43,769 nt of DNA from Parcubacteria group bacterium (GCA_013204395.1 JABMNZ010000001.1:1-43769), one strand, 5' to 3'; counted from the stretch's first letter, positions 24,258 through 34,112 are shown. Notes: generated by a model not told the origin, from the letters alone. Numbers and translations are program-made.

Positions 24258-26063
24258 ATGAAAATCTCCATCATCATTCCAACACACAATAGCGCTCAAT
24301 GTTTACCCAGGGCATTAAAGAGTGTTCTTTCGCAGTCTTATCAGGACTTTGAAATTCTTGTAGTTGATGATGCTTCAACAGATGAGACTGAGAGCATTAT
24401 GAAGACGTTTGTCGAGTTTGATAATAGAATTCAGTACATCCGTTTGAGTAAAAACTCTGGTGGAGCCGCAAAACCAAAAAATATTGGAATTGGCGCTTCA
24501 ACTGGAGAAATTATCGCGATACTTGATGCTGATGATGAGTGGATGCCAACTAAACTGGAGAAACAACTTGAGTTATTTCAGGAGGATACGAACCTGGGTT
24601 TTGTTGGATGTAATGCAATCATCGTAAATCGATTTGGCAAGGAGAGATTCTTTCAACTTGAAAAACCAGAGAGTATTCTGGATCGGATTCTGGAATCAGA
24701 CTACATGGGGAGTGGAAGTAGTACAGTTTATCGAAGAGAGGTTTTTCAAAAGGTTGGACTCTTTGATGAAGATTTAACCAGAGGACAGGATAGAGACATG
24801 CGGATTCGACTTGCACAATCTTTCAAATTCGATTTTGTTGATGGCGCTCCTCTAATTAAGTATCACCGACGCAAAAAACCTCTTTCTTCAACGTACTCTA
24901 AGGTGCAGGCAGAAAATATAAATAAACTTGAAGACAAGTATAAAAGCCTCTATTTGGGGCGTCCAAAAATCTACAGTGAGAAGTTGCGACATGATGGAAT
25001 AGGCTATATACTTGCTCGTGATCGCAAAAGAGCCTTTGGCGCTTTTGGCAAATCCATCGCACAAAATCCTCTTAACCTGAAAACTTTTTGTTTCGCAATA
25101 ATCTCGTTGTTTGGAAGGCGAGGTTTCGATGTCCTAAAAAATTTAAACGATTTGCGCCTAAGAAACGCCAACGAAACTATGGCTTCACAGAACACACCCT
25201 ATAGTGAAATGGATAAGAACAAGTTTTCATACGGGAAAAATTGGGCGAATTATTCAAAAAAAAAATTGGATAAAAACAGCTTACAAATTGCAGAAGATTC
25301 TTTGATGGATTTTCTTCCAAAAGAAGAATATCAAGGAGCAACATTTATCGACATTGGAAGTGGAAGTGGTATTTTCTCTCTTGCTGCACTAAAACACGGC
25401 GCAAAGGAAATCTTTAGTGTTGATGTGGATGAGAGTAGTCTTTCGACTACAAAAGCAACAAAAGAAAAGTTCGCTCCAGATGCAGAAAACTGGAATATCA
25501 ATTTCGGAGACATTCTCAAGGAATCTACTGTTGAACACCTGAGAGAAAAAGGTGACATTGTTTATAGCTGGGGGGTATTGATGGCTACGGGCGATATGTA
25601 CAAGGCGTTTGATAACATCGTGAAGCTTGTAAAACCCGGTGGTCATCTGATCATCGCAGTGTATAACACCACACCTTCATCAGAATTTTGGTGGCACACA
25701 AAAAAGATTTATAAAAAAGCCCCGTGGATCGTTCAAAAACTTATGGTTTATGCCATGTTTTTATACTGGATGATCAAACGCATGATTGGGAACGTTTATC
25801 TGTTCCTATCAAAGAAGCCTCTCAAAAATATTTTCTACCAACGACGTGGAATGCACATCTACAACGATACCGTAGATTGGCTTGGTGGATTCCCTTATGA
25901 GTACTGCACATTTGAGGAGGGAAAGGACTATATAGAAAAACACGGATTTAAACTCGTGAAAGCTCCAACAAAATTACCGTCGCACAAAAAGACTCTTTGG
26001 AATAGATGTGTATTTGCAAATACAGGTAACCATGAGTGGGTCTTTCAAAAACTCGCTAAGTAA
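24258..26063 (+). CDS. GT2 glycosyltransferase fused to SAM methyltransferase
   Basis: A 601-residue bifunctional protein. Residues 1-230 are a GT2 domain: ISIIIPTHNSAQCLPRALKS, VVDDASTDET, DxD at 90-92 (ILDADDEWMP), and GLFDEDLTRGQDRDMRIRLA. Residues 320-601 are a class I methyltransferase with TFIDIGSGSGIFSLAAL (362-378), FSVDVDESSL, IVYSWGVLMATGD and VKPGGHLIIAVYN. It may add a sugar and methylate it, as in chain-capping systems. AGGGA (24243-24247) ten bases before the ATG at 24258 supports that start over an in-frame TTG three codons earlier. Its end overlaps asnB by eight bases, tail to tail. Confidence 0.87.
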   Translation: MKISIIIPTHNSAQCLPRALKSVLSQSYQDFEILVVDDASTDETESIMKTFVEFDNRIQYIRLSKNSGGAAKPKNIGIGASTGEIIAILDADDEWMPTKLEKQLELFQEDTNLGFVGCNAIIVNRFGKERFFQLEKPESILDRILESDYMGSGSSTVYRREVFQKVGLFDEDLTRGQDRDMRIRLAQSFKFDFVDGAPLIKYHRRKKPLSSTYSKVQAENINKLEDKYKSLYLGRPKIYSEKLRHDGIGYILARDRKRAFGAFGKSIAQNPLNLKTFCFAIISLFGRRGFDVLKNLNDLRLRNANETMASQNTPYSEMDKNKFSYGKNWANYSKKKLDKNSLQIAEDSLMDFLPKEEYQGATFIDIGSGSGIFSLAALKHGAKEIFSVDVDESSLSTTKATKEKFAPDAENWNINFGDILKESTVEHLREKGDIVYSWGVLMATGDMYKAFDNIVKLVKPGGHLIIAVYNTTPSSEFWWHTKKIYKKAPWIVQKLMVYAMFLYWMIKRMIGNVYLFLSKKPLKNIFYQRRGMHIYNDTVDWLGGFPYEYCTFEEGKDYIEKHGFKLVKAPTKLPSHKKTLWNRCVFANTGNHEWVFQKLAK

Positions 26064-27924
26064 ACCAAGCCTTGAGCCAGTGCTTAAGCATGATAAGAGA
26101 CCACAGGCGTAGTGAGTGATCACTACGTCTTTGTGTATGTTCTTGTATAAGTTGTTCGATGTGACCACGATTGAATCCGTGACGCAAAAATTCTTCGTCA
26201 AAGAGTTGTTCTTCTACATAAGTTTGCAAAGACCCTCGTAGCCACGTCTCGCGCGGAATGCCAAAGCCACGCTTTTTTTGTTTGACGATTTCTTTTGGAA
26301 GGAGCCCCGTAGCAATTTCTTTGAGCAGGATCTTTCCGCGTTTCCCCTGACGCTTTAGTTCTACTGGCATGGAAGCCGTGAGTTCCATTAGGACGTGATC
26401 TAGAAAAGGTGAGCGTACCTCAAGGGCATGTGCCATTGATGCCATATCGACTTTTACAAGGAGGTCATCTGGAAGATAAGAGGCAATGTCTACAGCAAGA
26501 AGCTGGTCTACTCGTTGAAGAGAATTTGTTTGTGCAAAAAGATTTTTTAATGGAAAAGGTGAGTTTTTAGTGGCTCTTGGGAGAAGTTTGGCGATTGAGA
26601 CTTCGTTAAAAAATCCAAACTGTCGTTGGTAGGTCTCATGAGTCTGAGCGCTATACCACTTCAGAAGTTTTTGGACTTTTCGGAAGATTTTTTTGTTGGA
26701 GAATTTATAAAGACTTTGGCTTACACTGACACCTGGCTTGTGCAGGCCCTGAACAAGGGGGTCAATTTTTTTGAGTGTCTCGTACATCCCCATGAGGTGG
26801 TATCGATTGTAGCCAGAAAAGTTTTCATCACCTCCGTCGCCATTTAAAGCGACGGTCACATGCTCTCGAGTCAGTTCGCTCAGTAGCCAAGTGGGTAGGG
26901 CACTCGAGTCAGCAAAAGGTTCTTCGTAGTGAGCGGCGACGTCTGCAAGAATATCGGTATTGGATGGGTTCACGACGAACTCATGGTGTTGTGTGCCGTA
27001 TCGGTCAGCGATCTGTCGTGCGCGTGGAAGTTCACTGTCTGTATCTCCCTCAAAACCAATAGAGAATGTTCTTACGGGTTCAGAACTATTTTGTGCCATT
27101 AGCGCGGTGATTATCCCTGAGTCGATTCCTCCTGAGAGGTGAGCGCCAACGGGTACATCAGAGATCATACGAAGTCGGACAGCCTCTGTGAGTGTGTCCG
27201 TGACTTGCTCACGCCATTGCGCTGTGGACTGTGAAGGTTTTGTTTTGTAATCCAATTCCCAATAGCGTTCAGTGACCATAGTTCCGTTGGTACTTACGAT
27301 GGCGTAGTGCGCTGGGGGAAGTTTGGCGATGCCTTTGAAGCCGGTCATTGGGCCTGGCACATATCCAAGTTTGAGATAGTCTTGAATGGCATCCCAGTCG
27401 ATTTGTTTTTTAACTCCTGTGCTCAATATAGCTTTCAACTCTGAAGCAAAAACAAACTGCTTATCGTCGATGTAATACTTGAGTGGCTTTTGACCAAGCC
27501 GATCTCGCGCTAAAAAGAGTTCCTGTTTTTCTTTATCCCAAATACCGAAAGCAAACATGCCACGAAGACGTTGTAGACAACTTGTTCCATGTCGAGCAAA
27601 TAGATGTAGCAAGACTTCTGTGTCTGAGTCGGACACGAAAGTTACTCCTTGTGTTACTAGTTCATCTCGAAGCTCTTGATAGTTATAGATTTCTCCATTG
27701 AACGAAATGGTGTAGCGGCCATCCATGATTGACATGGGTTGGTGTCCTCGCGGTGAGAGATCTATAATGGACAGGCGTCGATGGGCAAGGCCACAAGGGC
27801 CGTCAATAAAAACACCAGAGTCATCTGGGCCTCGATGAGCAATAGCATCCCCCATCGACTTCAGTTGAGTTTCCTCTGGCCAATAGGTAGGATTAAAAGC
27901 AAGTTTTCCGGCAATGCCACACAT
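26056..27924 (-). CDS. asnB: Glutamine-hydrolysing asparagine synthase family amidotransferase
   Basis: A 622-residue enzyme. The N-terminal class II glutaminase domain starts MCGIAG with the nucleophile Cys2 and has RGPDDSG, HRRLSIIDLS, FNGEIYNY and the SDTE block. The synthase domain has the ATP PP-loop LSGGIDSG, NGDGGDENFSGY and a C-terminal RSPFLDHVLMEL. It would make asparagine, or amidate a uronic acid in the glycan, as AsnB-like proteins of O-antigen loci do. Chemistry requires Cys at position 2, so the ATG at 27924 and not 27930 is the start. It begins back to back with the plus-strand GT4 gene with no base between. Confidence 0.92.
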   Translation of the reverse strand: MCGIAGKLAFNPTYWPEETQLKSMGDAIAHRGPDDSGVFIDGPCGLAHRRLSIIDLSPRGHQPMSIMDGRYTISFNGEIYNYQELRDELVTQGVTFVSDSDTEVLLHLFARHGTSCLQRLRGMFAFGIWDKEKQELFLARDRLGQKPLKYYIDDKQFVFASELKAILSTGVKKQIDWDAIQDYLKLGYVPGPMTGFKGIAKLPPAHYAIVSTNGTMVTERYWELDYKTKPSQSTAQWREQVTDTLTEAVRLRMISDVPVGAHLSGGIDSGIITALMAQNSSEPVRTFSIGFEGDTDSELPRARQIADRYGTQHHEFVVNPSNTDILADVAAHYEEPFADSSALPTWLLSELTREHVTVALNGDGGDENFSGYNRYHLMGMYETLKKIDPLVQGLHKPGVSVSQSLYKFSNKKIFRKVQKLLKWYSAQTHETYQRQFGFFNEVSIAKLLPRATKNSPFPLKNLFAQTNSLQRVDQLLAVDIASYLPDDLLVKVDMASMAHALEVRSPFLDHVLMELTASMPVELKRQGKRGKILLKEIATGLLPKEIVKQKKRGFGIPRETWLRGSLQTYVEEQLFDEEFLRHGFNRGHIEQLIQEHTQRRSDHSLRLWSLIMLKHWLKAWFT

Positions 27925-29085
27925 ATGCATCAGAGTATACCAAAAAAGATAAAACTATTTTTCCTTACCACCTCTGCCCGCATGGCCGGAGCTGAGAAGA
28001 TGCTTTTTGAGCTTGCAAGTCGACTTGATCGCGATCAGTACGAAGTGACCGTGTGTACCCTTAAAACAGCTTCTGAGGGGCCTCTTTTAGATAAGTTGGA
28101 TGCTGTGGGGGTGAAGACTGTCTCTCTTGATATTGGATCTAAACGTCAGTGGTGGAAACTGTTTGGGCTCTATGGTCTGCTTCGTCGGGAGTGCCCGGAT
28201 ATCCTCCAAAGCTTTCTTTTTTTCGATAATATCGCAGCACGTGTATTCGGTCATCTGGCTCGAGTTCCCGTGATTATCAGTGGTCAGCGGAATGCACGTC
28301 ACGAACCTAAGGTACGTTTTTGGCTAGATCGGCTTACAGAGTCACTGTGTCACAAAATCGTTAGTAATTCTCAGGCGGGTAAAGATAAGTTGGTTGACCG
28401 TCACGGTGTTGAATCAAGTAAAGTTGATGTTATTTACAATGGGGTGGAGCCTGCTTCTAGTCGTAGGGATGTTCGAGAGCTTACTGAGATACCAGAGTCT
28501 TCAATCGTCATGGGTTTTGTTGGGACGCTCTCAAAACAAAAAGGTTTGCATATTCTCATTCCGACCTTGTTGAAACTTTCTCAGAATGTTGATTTGTTAC
28601 TCATTGGAGAGGGGGATGAGCGACATGTTCTTGAGATGCAGATTGACCGGCTTGGTTTGAATGATCGTGTGAAGCTTCTTGGTCATGTAAGTAGTGCAGA
28701 TAGCTACATAGGTTCTCTTGATCTTCTTGTTCTCCCGTCGCTTCGAGAGGGAATGCCTAATGTGGTTATGGAGGCTATGGCTCAGGGGACACTTTGTGTT
28801 GCAACTTCTGTGGGTGGCGTACCTGAACTTATTGAAGATACAAAAACAGGCTTCCTTGCGGAGCCTGGTTCAGTGGAAAGTTTATCTGAGGTGATCGACA
28901 GAGCTCTTTCTCTCTCTGAGCAGGAACGATCAGTGATGCTGCAACGAGCCAGTAAGAGGATTTTAGAAAAGTTTACGTTCAAGATAATGCTCGATAGGTA
29001 CCAAGACCTTTATCGAGAACTTCTGTCAGGTGACAGCCCTAGTTCTTGTGATAATAATCTTTGTACCAAGCCACAAAACTTTTAA
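27925..29085 (+). CDS. GT4 family glycosyltransferase
   Basis: A 386-residue GT-B enzyme: LTTSARMAGAEKMLFELA (14-31) is the N-terminal loop and helix of GT4 proteins, VIYNGVEPA (169-177) opens the C-terminal domain, MGFVGTLSKQKGLHIL follows and EX7E is at E275 and E283 (LREGMPNVVMEAMAQG). The ATG at 27925 directly abuts the start of asnB on the other strand; upstream in-frame starts lie within asnB and are not supported. Its last 47 bases overlap the convergent epimerase gene. No ribosome binding site is seen. Confidence 0.86.
   Translation: MHQSIPKKIKLFFLTTSARMAGAEKMLFELASRLDRDQYEVTVCTLKTASEGPLLDKLDAVGVKTVSLDIGSKRQWWKLFGLYGLLRRECPDILQSFLFFDNIAARVFGHLARVPVIISGQRNARHEPKVRFWLDRLTESLCHKIVSNSQAGKDKLVDRHGVESSKVDVIYNGVEPASSRRDVRELTEIPESSIVMGFVGTLSKQKGLHILIPTLLKLSQNVDLLLIGEGDERHVLEMQIDRLGLNDRVKLLGHVSSADSYIGSLDLLVLPSLREGMPNVVMEAMAQGTLCVATSVGGVPELIEDTKTGFLAEPGSVESLSEVIDRALSLSEQERSVMLQRASKRILEKFTFKIMLDRYQDLYRELLSGDSPSSCDNNLCTKPQNF
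27934..27942 (-). promoter_or_regulatory. Extended -10 promoter of asnB
   Basis: On the minus strand TGG-TATACT (27942-27934) is an extended -10 box ending nine bases before the ATG at 27924. The message would start at or within about three bases of the start codon. No -35 is seen. The box lies inside the coding start of the opposite-strand GT4 gene. Confidence 0.5.
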
Positions 29086-30001
29086 GTCCCTCGGTCAGAG
29101 AAGTTTTTGATTCCCAGCCGAGGAGTTCCTTGGCCAGTGATGTGTCTGCCCAGGTTTCGCGGACGTCGCCTGGTTGCATGTCTAGATAGGTTTTCTCAAA
29201 AGTGATGTCTGTGTAGCCCTCGATCAGTTTGATCATGTCCATGAGGGGCTCAGCGTGGCCTCGACCAAGATTCATAACCGCCCAAGGGTGGTTTTTTTCT
29301 ATGGAGAGAACAATTCCATCAACAATGTCGTCGATATAGGTGAAGTCGCGTTCCATCTCTCCTTGGCCGTATACCTCTATTCCTTTGCCAGCATAGGCCA
29401 AATCCATAAACTTGAAGTAAGCCATGTCAGGGCGACCCCAGGGGCCATATACGGTGAAATAGCGTAGGCAGGTGATGGGAATGTCGTAAAGATGGTGGTA
29501 GGCATGGGCCATGTGCTCTGTGGCACGTTTGGTGGCGGCATACAGGGAGATCGGCTTATCCTCGCAGTCAGACTCTTGGATCGGGATGTTTGTGGCGTCA
29601 CCGTACACAGAAGAGCTGGATGCCATGGAGATACCTTTAACCCCATGACGCCGAGCTAGTTCAAGGATGTGCAATGTTCCCATCAAGTTAGACTCGCCAT
29701 AGGCAAAAGGATTGTCGATGGAGTAGCGCACACCAGCCTGAGCACCTTGGTGGGCAATGTGATCGATCTGGTGTTTTTCAAAAATAGCTTCAAGGGCTGG
29801 CAGGTCGCTGAGATCTGCTCGGTATAGGGTATGAGGGGTGTCTTTAAGAAGCTTTGAGATCCGAGCTTCTTTTAATCCAGGATCGTAATAATCATTAAAA
29901 TTGTCGAGCAGGATAAGCTCGTGACCATCTTGCCCAAGTCGTTTGGCTAGGTGAGCTCCAATGAATCCAGCTCCGCCAGTAATGAGAATCGTTTTTTTCA
30001 T
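29039..30001 (-). CDS. UDP-glucuronate 4-epimerase-type NAD-dependent epimerase
   Basis: A 320-residue extended short-chain epimerase. It has TGGAGFIGAHLAK (8-20), FNDYYDPGLKEAR (35-47), HQGAQAGVRYSIDNPFAY (84-101), SSSSVYG (128-134), YxxxK (Y154, K158) and RYFTVYGPWGRPDMA. The NDYYD and GAQAGVRYS blocks mark the CapI/LpsL group that makes UDP-galacturonate from UDP-glucuronate. It would supply uronic acid that the nearby AsnB-type enzyme might amidate. It is convergent and overlapping with the GT4 gene and divergent from the ligase operon. Confidence 0.88.
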   Translation of the reverse strand: MKKTILITGGAGFIGAHLAKRLGQDGHELILLDNFNDYYDPGLKEARISKLLKDTPHTLYRADLSDLPALEAIFEKHQIDHIAHQGAQAGVRYSIDNPFAYGESNLMGTLHILELARRHGVKGISMASSSSVYGDATNIPIQESDCEDKPISLYAATKRATEHMAHAYHHLYDIPITCLRYFTVYGPWGRPDMAYFKFMDLAYAGKGIEVYGQGEMERDFTYIDDIVDGIVLSIEKNHPWAVMNLGRGHAEPLMDMIKLIEGYTDITFEKTYLDMQPGDVRETWADTSLAKELLGWESKTSLTEGLKSFVAWYKDYYHKN

Positions 30002-30021
30002 AAAAGTAGGCTGTTGTTACG

Positions 30022-30050
30022 TTGCGATATGCGAGTTTCTCCACTACAAT
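30022..30050 (+). promoter_or_regulatory. Promoter of the ligase/PGT operon
   Basis: TTGCGA (30022-30027) and TACAAT (30045-30050) are 17 bp apart. Transcription would start near 30057, about six bases before the ATG at 30063, too short a leader for a Shine-Dalgarno sequence. Confidence 0.65.
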
Positions 30051-30062
30051 AGCACATATTCT

Positions 30063-32105
30063 ATGACATTTCGTGGAGAAAATAAGTCTCTCTGGATTGA
30101 GAGAATTGCTCGCTATAGTGTGTATCTGGTGCTTCTGGTTCCGCTCCTTTCTTCAGATAAACTATTTTTTCCATATAGCTCAACAAAGGGGTACGTGATA
30201 ATGGCTCTTGTGGAGATTGCGGTTGTGGCAACACTTTGGCTACTTGTTGTGCGTCCACAAAGGCGGATCTCATGGGACCCCATCTCTATCGCCTTAACAG
30301 CCTTTGTTGGGATCCTGGAGCTGGCATCTATTTTTGGTGTGGATCCAACGTTCAGTTTTTGGGCAAGCATTGATCGCATTACCGGTGGGCTCATGTGGCT
30401 TCATATTTTGGCGCTGTATTTCATTGTTCGAATTCTTTTCCAAACGAAAGAAGACTGGGTGAAGTTGTTTACGGTGTCAGTGGGAGTTGGTCTCATTACG
30501 GCTGGAATTCATTTGGCACAACTAGCAGGAATTGAGTTTTCGGTTGGGTCTAATGGGGGATCAACTTTAGGTAACTCATCTTTCTTTGCAGCATACATTC
30601 TTTTTCAAATCGCTTTTGCCGCGTGGATCTGGTTGGAGGGAGCGGATAAGCGCATGCGAACCTATGGTGCTGTTTCGATGTTTGCTTTGATCGGTACACT
30701 TCTTTCTATTTCAACTCATGCATCCATTATTGCTTTCTTCGGTGCGCTTGTTCTTGTTCTTGGTGTGTGGCTTTGGGGGTCGGCAAAGGAAAAAGTATCT
30801 CGCGGAGGTATTGGTTTATTGATTGTCATGGTCGTAACATTCTTTTCTATTGTTGGTTTGGCTTTTGTTCCAGATTCCGTTGTTCAAAATACTTTTACGG
30901 ATTTTTCGACGTCCTCACGGTTTGTTGTGTGGGACATGGCAGTGCAGGCTATAAAGGATCGACCGTTTTTAGGATGGGGTCTTGAGAACTTTCAATATGT
31001 GAGCTTGGAATATTATAATCCTTGTCTTGGGACTGATATTTGTGGGCAAGAGATGTGGTACGACAGGGCTCATAACAAACTCCTAGATGTTGGAGTAGAG
31101 GCCGGAATCATTGGGCTTTTGAGTTACCTGGCGGTATTCGTTGTTACATTACTTGCTCTTGGCAAGATGGTTGTGTCGGCAAGGCATTCACGTGTGGCAG
31201 GTAGGTCCTTGCGAGGAACAGCGGCAATCGCTGTGGGTATTCTCGCCGCATACTTTGTTCAAAACTTAACCGTGTTGGATATTTCGGTCACCATGATGTT
31301 GTGGGTGCTGACACTCGCATGGATCTCATCTGTTGGGTCGTGGGGTAAAAAACCAGAGTCTTCAAAACGGCCAACGTGGATTGTTCCACCGGCCTTACTA
31401 GTCTCGTTCTTTTTACCAGTGATACTTTCTTCATTTGTCATTCATCCAGTACGGGCTAATGCCGCTTTGATGAATGTGGTGCATGCAAAGACTTATGATG
31501 AGCGCTTAACGAATCTTCCTATCGCCCTGGATGGTTCACCTGAGGGAGAAGATTTACGACGAGTTTTTCTTGCTAATGATACGGCCAGAAATATTTGGGC
31601 CACGGATCCAGAGGGGTTGTCAGCACTTGAAGAGCCAGTTAACTATGAGATCGATCTACTTGTTGCATCACTGCTGGATACAATGGAAAATTCACCTAAT
31701 TATCTCCGCGCTCCACTTGCGATAGCACTGCTCGCTCAGGCTCGCGGTAGATTGTATGATGTTGAGCAGTTCGCTCTGGCTGAACAGGTTTTGCTTGATG
31801 CTATCGAACTTAATCCTGTACACCCAAAGCCGTATTGGGCTTTAGCCTCTGTCTATCTTGAACAGGGGAAAGTAGATGAGGCACTGGAACTATTAGATGA
31901 GGTACGCACATTTGCACCTGATCTGGATGGGAGTCATTATAAGTACGTAATGGGGGTGATGTTCTTGCAAAACGATGATATCCTCTCTCAGGTGGCGAAT
32001 GACGCGCTTGCCGATCATCCTGGTATTTTAGCGGATCTTCAACGTCTTTTATCTAATAATATTGAACAAAACAAAGTTCAAATTCTGTATCAATTTCATT
32101 TGTAG
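30063..32105 (+). CDS. O-antigen ligase/polymerase-like membrane protein with TPR tail (paralogue 1)
   Basis: A 680-residue protein of the WaaL/Wzy_C group. About eleven or twelve membrane helices fill residues 15-470. The large periplasmic loop carries SRFVVWDMAVQAIKDRPFLGWGLENF and, after CLG..CG, WYDRAHNKLLDVGVEAGIIGLLSYL, including the conserved His of this family. The soluble tail (about 560-680) has TPR-like helices such as NPVHPKPYWALASVYLEQGK. It would polymerise or attach the glycan outside the membrane. The start ATG 30063 fits the promoter; an upstream in-frame start overlaps the epimerase. Three paralogues lie in tandem. Confidence 0.85.
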   Translation: MTFRGENKSLWIERIARYSVYLVLLVPLLSSDKLFFPYSSTKGYVIMALVEIAVVATLWLLVVRPQRRISWDPISIALTAFVGILELASIFGVDPTFSFWASIDRITGGLMWLHILALYFIVRILFQTKEDWVKLFTVSVGVGLITAGIHLAQLAGIEFSVGSNGGSTLGNSSFFAAYILFQIAFAAWIWLEGADKRMRTYGAVSMFALIGTLLSISTHASIIAFFGALVLVLGVWLWGSAKEKVSRGGIGLLIVMVVTFFSIVGLAFVPDSVVQNTFTDFSTSSRFVVWDMAVQAIKDRPFLGWGLENFQYVSLEYYNPCLGTDICGQEMWYDRAHNKLLDVGVEAGIIGLLSYLAVFVVTLLALGKMVVSARHSRVAGRSLRGTAAIAVGILAAYFVQNLTVLDISVTMMLWVLTLAWISSVGSWGKKPESSKRPTWIVPPALLVSFFLPVILSSFVIHPVRANAALMNVVHAKTYDERLTNLPIALDGSPEGEDLRRVFLANDTARNIWATDPEGLSALEEPVNYEIDLLVASLLDTMENSPNYLRAPLAIALLAQARGRLYDVEQFALAEQVLLDAIELNPVHPKPYWALASVYLEQGKVDEALELLDEVRTFAPDLDGSHYKYVMGVMFLQNDDILSQVANDALADHPGILADLQRLLSNNIEQNKVQILYQFHL

Positions 32106-32108
32106 TCT

Positions 32109-34112
32109 ATGAGTCATCCACACAAAACCGATCATTTACAAACAATTCTTCGCTGGGGAGTTTATCTTGTCCTCACAGCTCCGCTTTTAACCTCGAAGGC
32201 TTTTCTCTTCCCACACACCACTACAAAGGCCTACATAATGATGGCATTGGTGGAGCTGCTAGGCCTCGGACTCATATGGCTAATGTGGCATCGCCCAGAT
32301 GTGCGTCCAATAAAAAGTGCTCTGGGAATCGCACTAAGCATATTCGTGGGGATTGCCCTCCTTGCTTCTGTATTGGGCGTTGATCCGTCATTTAGTTTTT
32401 GGGCGAGTGTTGATCGCGTGACCGGAGGACTCATGTGGGTACACATGCTCGGATTCTTTTGGATTGTGACCACATTGTTTCAAACAAAAGCACAGTGGCA
32501 ACGAGTTATTGCGGTAAGCGTGCTTGTCGGTCTTGGGGCAGCATGTGTTCACCTACTGTCTTTTGCTGGGATTGAGCTAGGATCTGGACAGCGTGGTGGT
32601 TCTACGTTTGGAAACTCATCGTTCTTTGGAACGTACTTATTATTTCAAATTGGTTTGGCGGCCTACCTTGCAATGACCACAAAAGGAAAAATGTGGAACT
32701 ATGGTGTCACTGCCACAGGAATATTGTCACTTGCCTTATTACTTACAACAGCAAATGCCGCAAAGATTTCTTTTGTGGGGGCAGCGATATTGTTCGTAGC
32801 CCTCTTTTTTATCGTGAATGGAAAGACGGTGAGTCGTCGAAAAACTGGTTGGGGCATTTTTATTGCCTTGAGCGCCGCATTCGTACTTACGATTGTTCTG
32901 GCGTTTCAGGAGGGAAGTATTGTCTACGACGAGTTTGTAAAGATTGCCACGGGATCACGTTTTGTGGTTTGGAATATGGCCTGGCAAGCTTTTCTTGAAC
33001 ATCCATTTTTAGGGTGGGGTCTTGAGAATTTCCAGCTTGTCTCTTTAAAGTTTTATGATCCGTGTTTAGGCTCACCTTTGTGCGGAAGTGAGATGTGGTT
33101 TGATCGAGCACACAATAAGGTCTTAGATCTTCTTGTGGAGGTGGGGATTGTGGGACTCATAAGTTATCTCTCAATTTTTACATTGGCTATTTATAGCCTT
33201 TGGAAAAAGAAGAGCGTGGAGATTATTGTTGTGGGATCTGTATTGGCAGCTTATTTTGTTCAGAACCTGACCATTTTGGACACATCAACCATTATGATGA
33301 CATGGGTATTCTTTCTTGCCTTTGCATCTGCTGCTAGCACAAAGGAATTTGATGAAGAAACTGGGTCACCGAATAAAAAGACATTTTCCGTTGCGGTGCC
33401 CGCAGCACTAAGCTTGGTTTGGGTGTTTACGTTTACACTATTTGTTATCCAGCCAATTCAAGGAAACATGGCCATCAAGCAAACACTTGAATCACGGTCT
33501 ATTGATGAGCGTCTTGAGTCCTACGAGAAGGCTGTAACTCTATCTCAGCAGGGAATTGATTTCAGAAGGATTTATCTTGCAAATCAAACAGCGGGTATGT
33601 TGTGGAATGTGCCAGCCGGAGGAGAGGGGGTAAATAAAGAATTTTTGTTGTCAGAAATAGCTCTTATTGAGAAGGCTGTAAATGAGACATTAGCTAACTC
33701 CCCAAATTATTTGCGTGGAAATTTAGAATTATCTTATGTTCTTCAGGGGGCATCTCACACCCTTGATACAGAAATGTTGGATCGTGCTGAGGTTCTCATG
33801 CGAGATGCTGTTGCAAATAACCCAGTGCATCCACAGGCTTATTGGGCTCTGGCATCCGTTTTAATAGACCAGGGAAAAATTGAAGAGGCGGTTGAAGTCA
33901 CACGTTCTGTAACAACATTTGCACCGGACATTTCACGCGCACAAGTTTTTCATATGATAGCGGTTCTGTTCTTGGATGATCGCGAAGCATTGGAACTTGC
34001 TGCTCAAGAAGCTTTAGCTTTGTTCCCATCGATCCAACCTGATGTACAGACTCTTTTAATAGCTGATCCTGTTGCACAGCGTAGTCAGCTGCTTTCCTTC
34101 CTACATTTCTAA
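32109..34112 (+). CDS. O-antigen ligase/polymerase-like membrane protein with TPR tail (paralogue 2)
   Basis: A 667-residue paralogue of the preceding protein, sharing VDPSFSFWASVDRVTGGLMWVH, GGSTFGNSSFFGTYLLF, SRFVVWNMAWQAFLEHPFLGWGLENF-type blocks and WFDRAHNKVLDLLVE, with a tail containing NPVHPQAYWALASVLIDQGK. It follows after three bases and no ribosome binding site, so it is co-transcribed and probably coupled. It is closest to paralogue 1 by these blocks. Its role may be as a second linkage or acceptor specificity. Confidence 0.85.
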   Translation: MSHPHKTDHLQTILRWGVYLVLTAPLLTSKAFLFPHTTTKAYIMMALVELLGLGLIWLMWHRPDVRPIKSALGIALSIFVGIALLASVLGVDPSFSFWASVDRVTGGLMWVHMLGFFWIVTTLFQTKAQWQRVIAVSVLVGLGAACVHLLSFAGIELGSGQRGGSTFGNSSFFGTYLLFQIGLAAYLAMTTKGKMWNYGVTATGILSLALLLTTANAAKISFVGAAILFVALFFIVNGKTVSRRKTGWGIFIALSAAFVLTIVLAFQEGSIVYDEFVKIATGSRFVVWNMAWQAFLEHPFLGWGLENFQLVSLKFYDPCLGSPLCGSEMWFDRAHNKVLDLLVEVGIVGLISYLSIFTLAIYSLWKKKSVEIIVVGSVLAAYFVQNLTILDTSTIMMTWVFFLAFASAASTKEFDEETGSPNKKTFSVAVPAALSLVWVFTFTLFVIQPIQGNMAIKQTLESRSIDERLESYEKAVTLSQQGIDFRRIYLANQTAGMLWNVPAGGEGVNKEFLLSEIALIEKAVNETLANSPNYLRGNLELSYVLQGASHTLDTEMLDRAEVLMRDAVANNPVHPQAYWALASVLIDQGKIEEAVEVTRSVTTFAPDISRAQVFHMIAVLFLDDREALELAAQEALALFPSIQPDVQTLLIADPVAQRSQLLSFLHF

